A DNA stretch of 64,000 nucleotides from Pseudomonas tensinigenes (GTDB taxonomy: Bacteria; Pseudomonadota; Gammaproteobacteria; Pseudomonadales; Pseudomonadaceae), in assembly GCF_014268445.2 (NCBI RefSeq), contig NZ_CP077089.1:124001-188000 (forward strand), given 5' to 3'. The position numbers and the translations under genes are program-made. The stretch's first letter is position 1, and each line of letters starts with the position of its first letter. The notes below the pieces were generated by a model. That model made no database searches. It saw nothing but the letters and a program-made list of their open reading frames with translations, and was not told the origin of the DNA. Below are positions 16,660 to 24,978 of the stretch, piece after piece.

Positions 16660-18927
16660 ATGTCTGCTCAACACAAATTCGCACCAAAACACTTGGCTCT
16701 AGCCGTTGCGCTGGCACTTGGCGGTTTACAGCTTGCCAACGCTCAGCAGCAGCCTGACGTAGTCAAGTCACTCCCCGACATAAACGTGCCGGAGCTGCCA
16801 GAAATCAGGTCATATAACGAGGCTCTCGAAAGGATTCAGCGTTTTATTGGCGATAAAAACACTGTGCCCATCGTGCTCAATACACCCGAAAGTATTTTCC
16901 AAGGTGCAGCACTCAACGATTTGATCGTTCTCAATGACGGCGCCACCGTCAGCGGGCGGTTAGATGGCGGCGAGGGGAAAAACGTATTGGTAGTGAATGC
17001 CTCTAACGGCGGCACGCTAAAAGACACCCGTAATCTCAATGGATTGCATCTCGTCCAGGGAGACTGGACGCTCAGCAGCAAGGGAGACTTCAAGGAAGGT
17101 GTGTTGGTAGAGTCCAGCGGTACGCTGACAAACCTGGGCGCCATAGAGGGAGGCGCGATTAGCGCTGGCAAGCTTTTCAACAAGGGAAGTATCAAGGGCA
17201 ACGTACAAGTAGAGAAAGGCGGCAGTTTTGCGGGCAAGGGTACGGTAGGAAATCTGCACGTGAATGGCCTGCTCACGGTCAATGAGTTGCACGGCAGTCC
17301 GAGGGTGAAAGGCAACCTGAGCTTTTCCCCAAACGCCGAACTGGCTTATGAAGTCAGTCCCGTCGGCAGTCAGACGATCAAGGTCGATGGTGCAGCCAAG
17401 CTTGACGATGCCACCCTGAGAATTGTCGCTACTCCGGGGGAGTACCCATCAAGTCGCCAGTACAAAATCATCGAAGCTGGCAGCGTAGAAGGTAAATTCG
17501 GCGCAATTGTGAACGACCTCGCCTTCATGACAGCCACTCCGCAATACAACAAAAAGTCCGTCGGGCTGACTTACGCCCGTAACGGTGAGCCGCTTTCGGG
17601 CGCTGCCACGACAGACAACGGTCGTGTTGTTGCCGAAAGCATTATCGATCCAACAGCGCCTGCGCCATCCGCGACGCCAACGCCAACGCCAACGCCAACG
17701 CCATTGACGGCATCTGCACCCACTCCAGCACCAATTTCTGTTCCTGTTCCTGTTCCTGTTCCTGTTCCGACTTCAGCGCCAACTCCCAACGCAGCGTCCG
17801 TCCCATCGCCAATGCCGGACGAACCTCTTACTGCGCAAGTTAACGAGTCCGCCGAACAGCCCGCATCTACGCCAATAAAACCTGCAAACGCAGCAGTCGC
17901 CGCACTGCTGACCAGCGACAAAACCACCGCCCCCATCGCCCTCGAACAACTCGCCGCCGGCAGTAACGCCAACCTCGCCAAAGCCACCCTGAGCAGCATC
18001 ACCCCCGTCAGTGCGAGCATGCTCTCGGCCATGCAACAACTAAATAGCCGTTACGGCTCTGCCTACGGTTCCGGCAACTCGCCGCGTCAGGCCGCTGGCG
18101 GCGCGGATTCCGGGCGGGTGTGGATTCAGGCGCTCGGCCATGGCGGCAAGGTCGACCGCGACTTCGACAGTACCCTGAAACACGCCACCCAAGGTCTGGT
18201 CATGGGCGCCGACTGGCGGCTCGATGAGCAATGGCATATCGGCCTGGTCGGTGGTAAATCGCAAACCCGACTCGACGCTCGGCAATATGAGGGCGACCTC
18301 GACAGCTGGCACCTCGGTGCCTATGCCGTGCGTCAGGACGGACCATTTTCACTGCGTCTCGGGGCGACCTATGCCAGTCATGACGGCGACAGCAAACGTC
18401 GTGTGGCCTTCAACGGATTCAATGATCGCCTCAAGGGCAATTACGACGCCAATACTCAGCAAGCCTTTGCCGAACTGGCGGTCAATGTTGGCCGGCACAA
18501 CGCGACGCTCGAACCGTTCGCCAGCGTCGGTTATCAGCGCTACCAGCGCGACAGCTACAGCGAAAAAGGTGGGGATGCGGCGCTGAAAGTCTTTGGGCAA
18601 ACCCGCGACAACCTCAGCAGCACCTTCGGCCTGCGCACGGCAAAAATCAATCGGCTGGATAACGGCATGACGTTGACGCCGCGCTTCAGTGCCGGCTGGA
18701 AACACACCTTTGGCGAGATCGAAAGCGACACCCGCCAGCAACTGGTCAAGGGTGGCAAGCGGTTTGAGGTTGCCGGTGCCGCGCTGGATCGCAACAGCCT
18801 GGCCTTGGATGCAGGCATTGATCTCGGGCTGTCTGCCAATCACACGGTCGGTGTTGGTCTCACTGGTGAGATGGCCACTGACAGCCGCACCCACGGCGTG
18901 ATGGGCCAATGGCGCATGGCGTTCTGA
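16660..18927 (+). CDS. autotransporter with short passenger and Pro-rich repeat linker
   Basis: 755 aa with a Sec signal peptide (LALAVALALGGLQLANAQ). The N-terminal ~280 residues match only the barrel-proximal part of the upstream paralogue: both share the string NGLHLVQGDWTL / FEWLEVEQGAWTL and the following motif AFMTATPQY / AFLTPTLAY. The long N-x-G repeat array is missing. In its place, between passenger and barrel, is a Pro-rich linker of PTPTPTPT and VPVPVPVP encoded by hexanucleotide repeats. The barrel (RVWIQALGHGGKVDRDF to GQWRMAF) is strongly similar to the first. The passenger half is visibly less GC-rich than the barrel half. Its translation start is buried in a hairpin. Confidence 0.9.
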   Translation: MSAQHKFAPKHLALAVALALGGLQLANAQQQPDVVKSLPDINVPELPEIRSYNEALERIQRFIGDKNTVPIVLNTPESIFQGAALNDLIVLNDGATVSGRLDGGEGKNVLVVNASNGGTLKDTRNLNGLHLVQGDWTLSSKGDFKEGVLVESSGTLTNLGAIEGGAISAGKLFNKGSIKGNVQVEKGGSFAGKGTVGNLHVNGLLTVNELHGSPRVKGNLSFSPNAELAYEVSPVGSQTIKVDGAAKLDDATLRIVATPGEYPSSRQYKIIEAGSVEGKFGAIVNDLAFMTATPQYNKKSVGLTYARNGEPLSGAATTDNGRVVAESIIDPTAPAPSATPTPTPTPTPLTASAPTPAPISVPVPVPVPVPTSAPTPNAASVPSPMPDEPLTAQVNESAEQPASTPIKPANAAVAALLTSDKTTAPIALEQLAAGSNANLAKATLSSITPVSASMLSAMQQLNSRYGSAYGSGNSPRQAAGGADSGRVWIQALGHGGKVDRDFDSTLKHATQGLVMGADWRLDEQWHIGLVGGKSQTRLDARQYEGDLDSWHLGAYAVRQDGPFSLRLGATYASHDGDSKRRVAFNGFNDRLKGNYDANTQQAFAELAVNVGRHNATLEPFASVGYQRYQRDSYSEKGGDAALKVFGQTRDNLSSTFGLRTAKINRLDNGMTLTPRFSAGWKHTFGEIESDTRQQLVKGGKRFEVAGAALDRNSLALDAGIDLGLSANHTVGVGLTGEMATDSRTHGVMGQWRMAF
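17674..17703 (+). repeat. hexanucleotide tandem repeat (acgcca x5)
   Basis: Five uninterrupted copies of ACGCCA encoding alternating Pro-Thr in the linker of the second autotransporter. A 6-base unit changes linker length without shifting frame. Confidence 0.92.
17739..17768 (+). repeat. hexanucleotide tandem repeat (tgttcc x5)
   Basis: Five uninterrupted copies of TGTTCC encoding Val-Pro repeats, 35 bases after the ACGCCA array and in the same linker. Confidence 0.92.
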
Positions 18928-18945
18928 CGGATTGAACATCATCAC

Positions 18946-19029
18946 TGTGGGAGCCTGCTCGCGAATGCGCTCTGTCAGTTGAATAAATATCGACTGACAC
19001 TCCTCTTCGCGAGCAGGCTCGCTCCCGCA
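18946..19029. repeat. REP pair, class 1 (one arm shortened)
   Basis: Left arm 18946-18965 has lost the CGAG of the usual gggagcgagcctgctcg. The right arm 19006-19029 is near-canonical with one change (cgca for caca). Confidence 0.85.
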
Positions 19030-19062
19030 CTGGCCTCATGTGATGCAGACAAATTCCGCATG

Positions 19063-19088
19063 AAAAAAAAGGGGAGCACATGCCCCCC
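19063..19088 (-). terminator. rho-independent terminator of the pyc genes
   Basis: Read on the minus strand, GGGGGGCA / TGCTCCCC forms an 8-bp stem with one G-U pair followed by eight T. It lies about 34 bases after the pycB stop. Confidence 0.85.
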
Positions 19089-19121
19089 CGAGGTTTAAAG
19101 CGTTGGATCGCGGCCGTTATC

Positions 19122-20930
19122 TCAGCCTTCGATCTCGATCAGAATTTCGCCCGGGTTGACCCGATCACCCTTGGCCACATGAATCGCGGTGACCTTGCCG
19201 GCAATCGCTGCCTGGACTTCGGTTTCCATCTTCATTGCTTCGGTGATCAACACAGCCTGGCCGGCCTTGACGGTGTCGCCCTCCTTGACCAGCACATCGA
19301 CGATGTTGCCCGGCATGGTGGTGCTGACGTGGCCCGGTGCCGACGCCTGCTTGCGTTTGCTGCTGCCACCGCTGACGAATTCATTGAGCGGCTCGAACAC
19401 CACTTCTTCCGGCATGCCGTCGATGGACAGGTAGAAATGACGCTTGCCTTCAGCCTTGACGCCGACACCGGTGATGTCGACGCGGTAGGTTTCACCGTGC
19501 ACATCGATGACGAACTCGGTCGGTACGCCTTCGCCACCCGCTTTTGTCACTCCGCCAGCTTCAGGAATCGGCAGCAGCACTTCAGGGGTCAGGGTGCCGG
19601 CGGCACGCTCTTCGAGGAACTTGCGACCGATGTCCGGGAACATGGCGAAGGTCAGTACGTCTTCTTCGGACTTGGCCAGTGCGCCAATGTCGGCACGCAG
19701 CTTGGTCATTTCCGGCTTGAGCAGGTCGGCCGGACGTACATCGATAACTTCCTCACTGCCGATCGCCTGACGACGCAGTTTCTCGTTGACCACGCCCGGC
19801 GCCTTGCCGTAGCCGCCTTGCAGGTAGAGCTTCACTTCGTTGGTGATGGTCTTGTAGCGCTCGCCGGCCAGCACGTTGAAGAACGCCTGAGTGCCGACGA
19901 TCTGCGAAGTCGGGGTCACCAGCGGCGGGAAGCCGAGGTCTTCACGCACGCGCGGGATTTCCGCGAGCACTTCGGCCATGCGGTTCAGCGCGCCCTGCTC
20001 TTTCAACTGGTTGGCGAGGTTGGAGATCATCCCGCCCGGCACCTGGTTGACCTGCACACGGGTGTCGACGGCAGTGAATTCGCTTTCGAACTGGTGGTAC
20101 TTCTTGCGCACGGCGTAGAAGTACAGGCCGATCTCTTGCAGCAGCTCGAGGTTCAGGCCGGTGTCGAACTCGGTGCCCTTGAGTGCCGCAACCATCGACT
20201 CGGTGCCTGGATGGCTGGTGCCCGAAGCGAAGCTGGAGATCGCGGTGTCGATGTGGTCGGCGCCGTTTTCGATAGCCTTGAGCTGGCACATGGTCGCCAG
20301 ACCCGCCGTGTCGTGCGAGTGGATAAACACCGGCAGCGATTGCTCGGCTTTCAGTGCGCGAACCAGTTCACCGGTGGCGTACGGGGTCAGCAGACCGGCC
20401 ATGTCCTTGATCGCCACCGAGTCGCACCCCATGGCTTCCATTTGCTTGGCTTGCGCCACGAACGCATCGATGGTGTGCACCGGGCTGGTGGTGTAAGCGA
20501 TGGTGCCCTGGGCATGTTTGCCGGCCGCTTTCACCGCTTCGATGGCCACGCGCAAGTTACGCACGTCGTTCATCGCGTCGAAGATGCGGAATACGTCGAT
20601 GCCATTCACCGCAGCTTTGGCGACGAAGGCTTTGACCACGTCGTCGCTGTAGTGACGGTAGCCCAACAGGTTCTGCCCGCGCAGGAGCATTTGCAGACGG
20701 GTGTTAGGCAGCGCCGCGCGCAGTTGGCGCAGACGCTCCCACGGGTCTTCTTTCAGGAAGCGTACGCAGGCGTCGAACGTCGCGCCGCCCCAGCACTCCA
20801 GCGACCAGTAGCCGACTTTGTCGAGCTTGTCGCAGATCGGCAGCATGTCTTCGGTGCGCATGCGGGTGGCGAGCAGCGATTGGTGAGCGTCGCGCAGGAT
20901 GGTGTCGGTAACGAAGATCTTCTTAGTCAT
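19122..20930 (-). CDS. pycB: pyruvate carboxylase subunit B (carboxyltransferase + biotin carrier)
   Basis: 602 aa. The N-terminal HMGL-like carboxyltransferase domain begins VTDTILRDAHQSLLATRM and includes the metal/catalytic MAGLLTPYATGELVRAL region and IHSHDTAGLA. A PYC_OADA middle domain follows. The C-terminal biotinyl domain carries the biotin lysine in ITEAMKMETEV. With the biotin carboxylase encoded just upstream it makes the two-subunit pyruvate carboxylase that forms oxaloacetate from pyruvate and bicarbonate. Databases often label it oxaloacetate decarboxylase alpha (oadA), but no membrane beta or gamma subunit gene is adjacent and the pycA partner and LysR regulator decide the name. 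The start has an excellent AGGAGATACCA site. Confidence 0.93.
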   Translation of the reverse strand: MTKKIFVTDTILRDAHQSLLATRMRTEDMLPICDKLDKVGYWSLECWGGATFDACVRFLKEDPWERLRQLRAALPNTRLQMLLRGQNLLGYRHYSDDVVKAFVAKAAVNGIDVFRIFDAMNDVRNLRVAIEAVKAAGKHAQGTIAYTTSPVHTIDAFVAQAKQMEAMGCDSVAIKDMAGLLTPYATGELVRALKAEQSLPVFIHSHDTAGLATMCQLKAIENGADHIDTAISSFASGTSHPGTESMVAALKGTEFDTGLNLELLQEIGLYFYAVRKKYHQFESEFTAVDTRVQVNQVPGGMISNLANQLKEQGALNRMAEVLAEIPRVREDLGFPPLVTPTSQIVGTQAFFNVLAGERYKTITNEVKLYLQGGYGKAPGVVNEKLRRQAIGSEEVIDVRPADLLKPEMTKLRADIGALAKSEEDVLTFAMFPDIGRKFLEERAAGTLTPEVLLPIPEAGGVTKAGGEGVPTEFVIDVHGETYRVDITGVGVKAEGKRHFYLSIDGMPEEVVFEPLNEFVSGGSSKRKQASAPGHVSTTMPGNIVDVLVKEGDTVKAGQAVLITEAMKMETEVQAAIAGKVTAIHVAKGDRVNPGEILIEIEG

Positions 20931-20944
20931 TGGTATCTCCTCAT

Positions 20945-21026
20945 AGCGGCAAGCTTCAAGCTACGAGCTGCAAGAAAAAGCCAATCTGCTTTTACTTGCC
21001 GCTTGCAGCTAAAAGCTCGCAGCTGT
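20945..21026. repeat. inverted-repeat spacer between pycA and pycB
   Basis: GCGGCAAG (20946-20953) pairs with CTTGCCGC (20995-21002), and AGCTGCAAG (20966-20974) pairs with CTTGCAGCT (21002-21010). This AGCTGCAAGC-rich repeat is a third short-repeat type in the window. It fills most of the 101-base gap between the two co-directional genes. Confidence 0.75.
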
Positions 21027-21031
21027 TTCAT

Positions 21032-22447
21032 TCATAGGCCTGCGTGGGCGGCGATGGCGGCGGCGATGGCCAGGGCCAGCTCTTCGGGTTTGCGCTTGAT
21101 CGAGTAGTTGGTCAGTTCCGGGTGGCTTTCAACGAAGCTGGTATTGAACTGGCCGCTACGGAATTCCGGGTTGCGCAGGATTTCCTGGTAATACGCGGCG
21201 GTGGTCTTCACCCCCTGCAGACGCATGTCGTCGAGGGCGCGCAGGCCTCGGTCCATGGCCTCTTCCCAGGTCAGTGCCCAGACCACCAGTTTCAGGCACA
21301 TCGAGTCGTAGAACGGCGGAATGGTGTAGCCGGTGTAGATCGCCGTGTCGGTGCGCACGCCTGGGCCGCCGGGGGCGTAGTAACGGGTGATCTTGCCGAA
21401 GCTCGGCAGGAAGTTGTTCTTCGGGTCTTCGGCGTTGATGCGGAACTGCAACGCGAAACCACGGTGCTGGATGTCTTCCTGCTTCACCGACAACGGCAGG
21501 CCGGAAGCGATGCGAATCTGTTCGCGGACGATGTCGATCCCGGTGATTTCTTCGGTGATGGTGTGTTCCACCTGCACCCGGGTGTTCATCTCCATGAAGT
21601 ACACCTCGCCCTCGGCGAGCAGGAACTCCACGGTACCGGCGTTCTCGTAACCTACAGCCTTGGCCGCACGCACCGACAGGTCGCCGATATAGGCGCGCTG
21701 TTCCGGAGTCAGTTGCGGGCTCGGGGCGATTTCGATGAGTTTCTGGTTGCGACGCTGGATCGAGCAATCACGCTCGAACAGGTGCACGACGTTGCCGAAG
21801 CTGTCGCCGAGAATCTGCGCTTCGATGTGCTTGGGATTGACGATGCATTTTTCCAGGAACACTTCGGCAGAACCGAAGGCCTTGGTCGCTTCGGAGATCA
21901 CCCGAGGGAAATTCTGTTCGAGTTCTTCGCGGCTGTTGCAGCGACGGATACCGCGACCGCCACCGCCGGAGGTGGCCTTGAGCATCACCGGGTAACCGAT
22001 GCGGTCGCCCTCGGCCAAGGCCTCTTCGATGTCGGCGACGTTACCTTCGGTGCCCGGCGTCACCGGTACGCCGGCCTTGATCATGCTGCGGCGCGCTTCG
22101 GTCTTGTCGCCCATGCGGCGGATGACTTCTGCCGACGGGCCAATGAATTTGATCCCGCGCTCGGCGCAGATGTCAGCCAGTTCAGCGTTTTCCGAGAGGA
22201 AACCGTAACCGGGGTGCAGTGCATCGCAGCCGGTTTCCACCGCCAGGTTCACCAGCTTGCGCGGGTTCAGGTAACCGGCCAGTGGCTCGGCACCGATGCT
22301 GTGGGCCTCGTCCGCACGCTTCACATGCAAGGCATGGCGGTCGGCGTCGGAAAAAATCGCAACCGAGCGAATGCCCATTTCGGCGCAGGCTCGCACGATT
22401 CGTACGGCAATCTCACCACGGTTGGCGATCAGGATCTTTGTTATCAC
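21032..22447 (-). CDS. pycA: pyruvate carboxylase subunit A (biotin carboxylase)
   Basis: 471 aa from GTG 22447, which has AAGGGA eight bases upstream and gives the expected N terminus ITKILIANRGEIAVRIVRAC. An upstream GTG at 22477 would add ten residues without family support. It is an ATP-grasp biotin carboxylase: KATSGGGGRGIRRC is the ATP-binding glycine loop, HIEAQILGD and the EMNTRVQVEHTITE metal/bicarbonate site are intact. It carboxylates the biotin on PycB with ATP and bicarbonate. It is the first gene of the pycA-pycB unit, divergent from the LysR regulator. Confidence 0.93.
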   Translation of the reverse strand: MITKILIANRGEIAVRIVRACAEMGIRSVAIFSDADRHALHVKRADEAHSIGAEPLAGYLNPRKLVNLAVETGCDALHPGYGFLSENAELADICAERGIKFIGPSAEVIRRMGDKTEARRSMIKAGVPVTPGTEGNVADIEEALAEGDRIGYPVMLKATSGGGGRGIRRCNSREELEQNFPRVISEATKAFGSAEVFLEKCIVNPKHIEAQILGDSFGNVVHLFERDCSIQRRNQKLIEIAPSPQLTPEQRAYIGDLSVRAAKAVGYENAGTVEFLLAEGEVYFMEMNTRVQVEHTITEEITGIDIVREQIRIASGLPLSVKQEDIQHRGFALQFRINAEDPKNNFLPSFGKITRYYAPGGPGVRTDTAIYTGYTIPPFYDSMCLKLVVWALTWEEAMDRGLRALDDMRLQGVKTTAAYYQEILRNPEFRSGQFNTSFVESHPELTNYSIKRKPEELALAIAAAIAAHAGL

Positions 22448-22584
22448 TTGGAGGTTCCCTTGAGCCGGTGGCACCACGACCTGCTAGACCCAGGTCGACG
22501 CGTGACCAAATGTTTCAATTTAGTCGCAGGTCCACACTAGCGCTCATGAGGGATTAACAAAAATGAATAAAAATTGGGTCATGC

Positions 22585-22600
22585 ATAAGTAAAGACTTAT
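22585..22600. promoter_or_regulatory. LysR-type operator candidate (pycR/pycA intergenic)
   Basis: ATAAGT-AAAG-ACTTAT is a perfect 6-bp inverted repeat containing a T-N11-A type core. It lies 37 bases before the LysR gene start and 138 bases from the pycA start, the usual location for an autoregulatory LysR site. Confidence 0.6.
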
Positions 22601-22637
22601 AGTTGAAACATCCGCCAGCCGTCAGAGTCTGTAAAAA

Positions 22638-23600
22638 ATGCGTAAGTCCTTGATGCGTATGACATTACGCCAGCTGCAGATCTTCAACGAAGTGTGTGAT
22701 TTACGCTCTTACAGCCGCGCAGCCGAGGAAATGTCTCTCACGCAACCGGCCGTCAGCCTGCAGATTCGTCAGCTCGAAGAGCTGATCGGCCAGCCATTAT
22801 TCGATTATGTCGGCAAAAAACTCTACATGACCGAAGCCGCTGAAGCACTTCAGCGTGCCAGTCGAGACATTTTCGGACGCCTGGAAAACCTCGATATGCA
22901 GCTGTCGGACATGCAGGGATCGCTGCAAGGTCAGCTGAAACTGGCGGTGGAATCCAGCGCCAAGTATTTCGTGCCGCACCTGTTCGCCGCATTCAAGCGA
23001 CAGCATCCGGAAGTGAATCTGCAACTGACCGTGGTCAACCGTGGCCAAGTGATTCGCCGGCTTTCGGACAACCGCGACGATCTGGTGATCATGTCGATGG
23101 TGCCGCAGGACATGGGCCTGGAATTTCTGCCGTTCCTGAACAATCCGATTGTTGCCGTGGCGCGCCCGGATCACCCGCTGGCGCACATGGGGCCACTGCG
23201 TCTGCAAGATCTTGAGCCTTACACGCTGCTGATTCGCGAACCCGGTTCAGGGACGCGGTTGGCGTGCGAGGAATATTTCAAAGAGAAACGCGTGCACTTC
23301 ACCCAGACCCAGGAAGTAGCGTCGGCCGAAGCGCAACGAGAATGTGTGCAAGCGGGTCTGGGCCTGGCGCTGTTGACGCGCCACGCCCTGAACCTGGAGC
23401 TGGCGACCGGCGGCCTCGTCGAGTTGCCGGTCGAGGAATTGCCGCTTTTCCGTAGCTGGTGCCTGGTTCAAGCGAAAGCCAAACGCTTGTCACCGGTGGC
23501 GCACGCCTTCCTGGCGTTTATCCGTAGCGAGCGCGTGCAGATCAGCGCGCTGGTTGAGCGCTTCGACGGGAAGCTGCGGGTGCCGCCTGCCAGTGAGTGA
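22638..23600 (+). CDS. pycR: LysR-family regulator of pyruvate carboxylase (PycR-like)
   Basis: 320 aa. The LysR winged HTH lies at about residues 8-66 (LRQLQIFNEVCDLRSYSRAA, SLTQPAVSLQIRQLEELIG). The CysB-like effector domain begins around 95 with KLAVESSAKYFVPHLFAAF. It is divergent from pycA as in P. aeruginosa, where the neighbouring LysR gene is called pycR; the symbol rests on that context. ATGs at 22653 and 22659 are alternative starts. The 3' end overlaps a convergent small gene by 59 bases. Confidence 0.87.
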   Translation: MRKSLMRMTLRQLQIFNEVCDLRSYSRAAEEMSLTQPAVSLQIRQLEELIGQPLFDYVGKKLYMTEAAEALQRASRDIFGRLENLDMQLSDMQGSLQGQLKLAVESSAKYFVPHLFAAFKRQHPEVNLQLTVVNRGQVIRRLSDNRDDLVIMSMVPQDMGLEFLPFLNNPIVAVARPDHPLAHMGPLRLQDLEPYTLLIREPGSGTRLACEEYFKEKRVHFTQTQEVASAEAQRECVQAGLGLALLTRHALNLELATGGLVELPVEELPLFRSWCLVQAKAKRLSPVAHAFLAFIRSERVQISALVERFDGKLRVPPASE

Positions 23601-23745
23601 TCTCGGGAAAGTCGCCGATTTCGGCTTGAAGCTGACGGAGTTCGAAGCGATCTTCGATGGCGCGGCGAAATTCCATGCGGCGCTGGTCTTCCTGCTGACG
23701 ACGGGTTTTCGCGGCGCTGTTGCGTTCTTCGTAGGGCTGAGCCAT
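23542..23745 (-). CDS. small conserved basic/acidic protein (PA3496-like)
   Basis: 67 aa, rich in charged residues: MAQPYEERNSAAKTRRQQED then QRRMEFRRAIEDRFELRQLQ. I recognise the KTRRQQEDQRRMEFRRAIE core from small Pseudomonas proteins annotated PA3496-like (putative envelope integrity); this recognition is tentative. A strong GGGAGA site six bases before the ATG supports translation. Its last 59 bases run antisense to the end of the LysR gene. There is no signal peptide; it is probably helical. Confidence 0.68.
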   Translation of the reverse strand: MAQPYEERNSAAKTRRQQEDQRRMEFRRAIEDRFELRQLQAEIGDFPEITHWQAAPAASRRSAQPAR

Positions 23746-23865
23746 TTCGATTCTCCCAAGGCGATGACGGGAGTTTCACGATAGGCGGCGGGGATGACGG
23801 TTTGGCTGCGCGGGGATGACAGTGCGATGAAACTTGCGCAGGGTTGTGGTGTTTTTGAGGACGCC

Positions 23866-23957
23866 TTCGCGAGCAGGCTCGCTCCCACATTTGATATCGG
23901 TATGACACAGAATTTGTGTACCCCGGAGATCCCCTGTGGGAGCGAGCCTGCTCGCGA
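23866..23957. repeat. REP pair, class 1
   Basis: Arms 23866-23889 (ttcgcgagcaggctcgctcc...) and 23935-23957 in inverted orientation, around a 45-base centre. Confidence 0.9.
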
Positions 23958-23984
23958 TTAAGGTCGGAACGACCTTAGATGGCT

Positions 23985-24851
23985 TCAGTCATCCAGGGCT
24001 TTGGCGGCCTTGGGCGACAAGCGCAAGCTGCGCAAACTGCGCTTCACGCTCTTGAGGTGGTTGACCAGGCTCGGCCCGCGCGCCATGGCCACGCCCATCG
24101 CCAGCACATCAATCACCACCAGGTGCGCAATGCGCGAAGTCAGCGGCGTATAGATTTCCGTATCCTCATGCACATCGATCGCCAGATTGACCGTCGACAA
24201 TTCGGCCAACGGCGTCTGGCTCGGGCACAGGGTAATCAGTGAAGCGCCGCTCTCACGCACCAGATTGGCGGTGATCAGCAGATCCTTGGACCGTCCCGAC
24301 TGCGAAATGCAGATCGCCACGTCGGTCGGCTTCAACGTCACTGCCGACATCGCCTGCATGTGCGGATCGGAATACGCCGCTGCGGTCAGCAACAGGCGGA
24401 AGAACTTGTGCTGGGCATCCGCCGCCACCGCGCCCGACGCGCCGAAGCCGTAGAACTCGACCCGTTGCGCCTGCGACATCAGTGTCACCGCGCGTTGCAA
24501 CTCGATCGGGTCGAGCTTCTCGCGAACCTCCATCAAGGTGTGCAACGTGGTGTCGAAAATCTTCAGGCTGTAATCGGCGACCGAGTCGTCTTCATGGATC
24601 GCAAACTGGCCGAAGCTGGCACCGGCCGCGAGGCTTTGCGCCAGTTTGAGTTTGAGGTCCTGAAAACCGGAACAACCGATGGCGCGACAGAAGCGCACGA
24701 TGGTCGGCTCGCTGATGCCGACGCTGTGGGCCAGGTCGGCCATGGAACTGTGCATCACCGCCGCAGGGTCAAGCAGCACGTGGTCGGCGACCTTGAGCTC
24801 CGACTTGCGTAACAGGTGACGTGACTGGGCGATGTGTTGCAGCAGATTCAA
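23985..24851 (-). CDS. MurR/RpiR-family regulator (HexR-like)
   Basis: 288 aa. The N-terminal HTH_6 domain (SMADLAHSVGISEPTIVRFCRAIG, about residues 36-60) is followed by a SIS sugar-isomerase domain (about 125-260) with ICISQSGRSKDLL as its phosphosugar-binding loop. HexR-type members repress central carbohydrate genes and are released by 2-keto-3-deoxy-6-phosphogluconate. Immediately upstream lies a 15-bp sequence fitting the HexR consensus TGTARTWWWAYTACA. I leave the symbol blank because Pseudomonas carries more than one RpiR paralogue and the canonical hexR normally sits next to zwf, which is not here. Confidence 0.88.
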   Translation of the reverse strand: MNLLQHIAQSRHLLRKSELKVADHVLLDPAAVMHSSMADLAHSVGISEPTIVRFCRAIGCSGFQDLKLKLAQSLAAGASFGQFAIHEDDSVADYSLKIFDTTLHTLMEVREKLDPIELQRAVTLMSQAQRVEFYGFGASGAVAADAQHKFFRLLLTAAAYSDPHMQAMSAVTLKPTDVAICISQSGRSKDLLITANLVRESGASLITLCPSQTPLAELSTVNLAIDVHEDTEIYTPLTSRIAHLVVIDVLAMGVAMARGPSLVNHLKSVKRSLRSLRLSPKAAKALDD

Positions 24852-24890
24852 GGGGCTGGACTCTTCTTATGGGCAAGGATGTAGCACGCT

Positions 24891-24905
24891 TGTAGTTATA
24901 CTACA
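24891..24905. promoter_or_regulatory. HexR-type operator
   Basis: TGTAGTTATACTACA matches TGTARTWWWAYTACA at all 15 positions. It is 40 bases upstream of the RpiR-family start codon, fitting autoregulation. Confidence 0.72.
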
Positions 24906-24978
24906 TGAATTGGCTTTTTGCCTGCTCAATGCGTAACTCGATGTCCCCATATCAGGCGCGATGAGGTGCGTGTAGCCC

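Noticed and set aside
17674..17768. CRISPR-like repeats
   Set aside because: They are 6-base uninterrupted coding repeats without spacers.
19122..20930. Oxaloacetate decarboxylase sodium pump
   Set aside because: No beta or gamma membrane subunits; the pycA partner and LysR gene indicate pyruvate carboxylase.
19080..21107. Long open frame antisense to pycB
   Set aside because: Its product has no recognisable motif and mirrors the codon bias of the biotin-dependent enzyme on the other strand.
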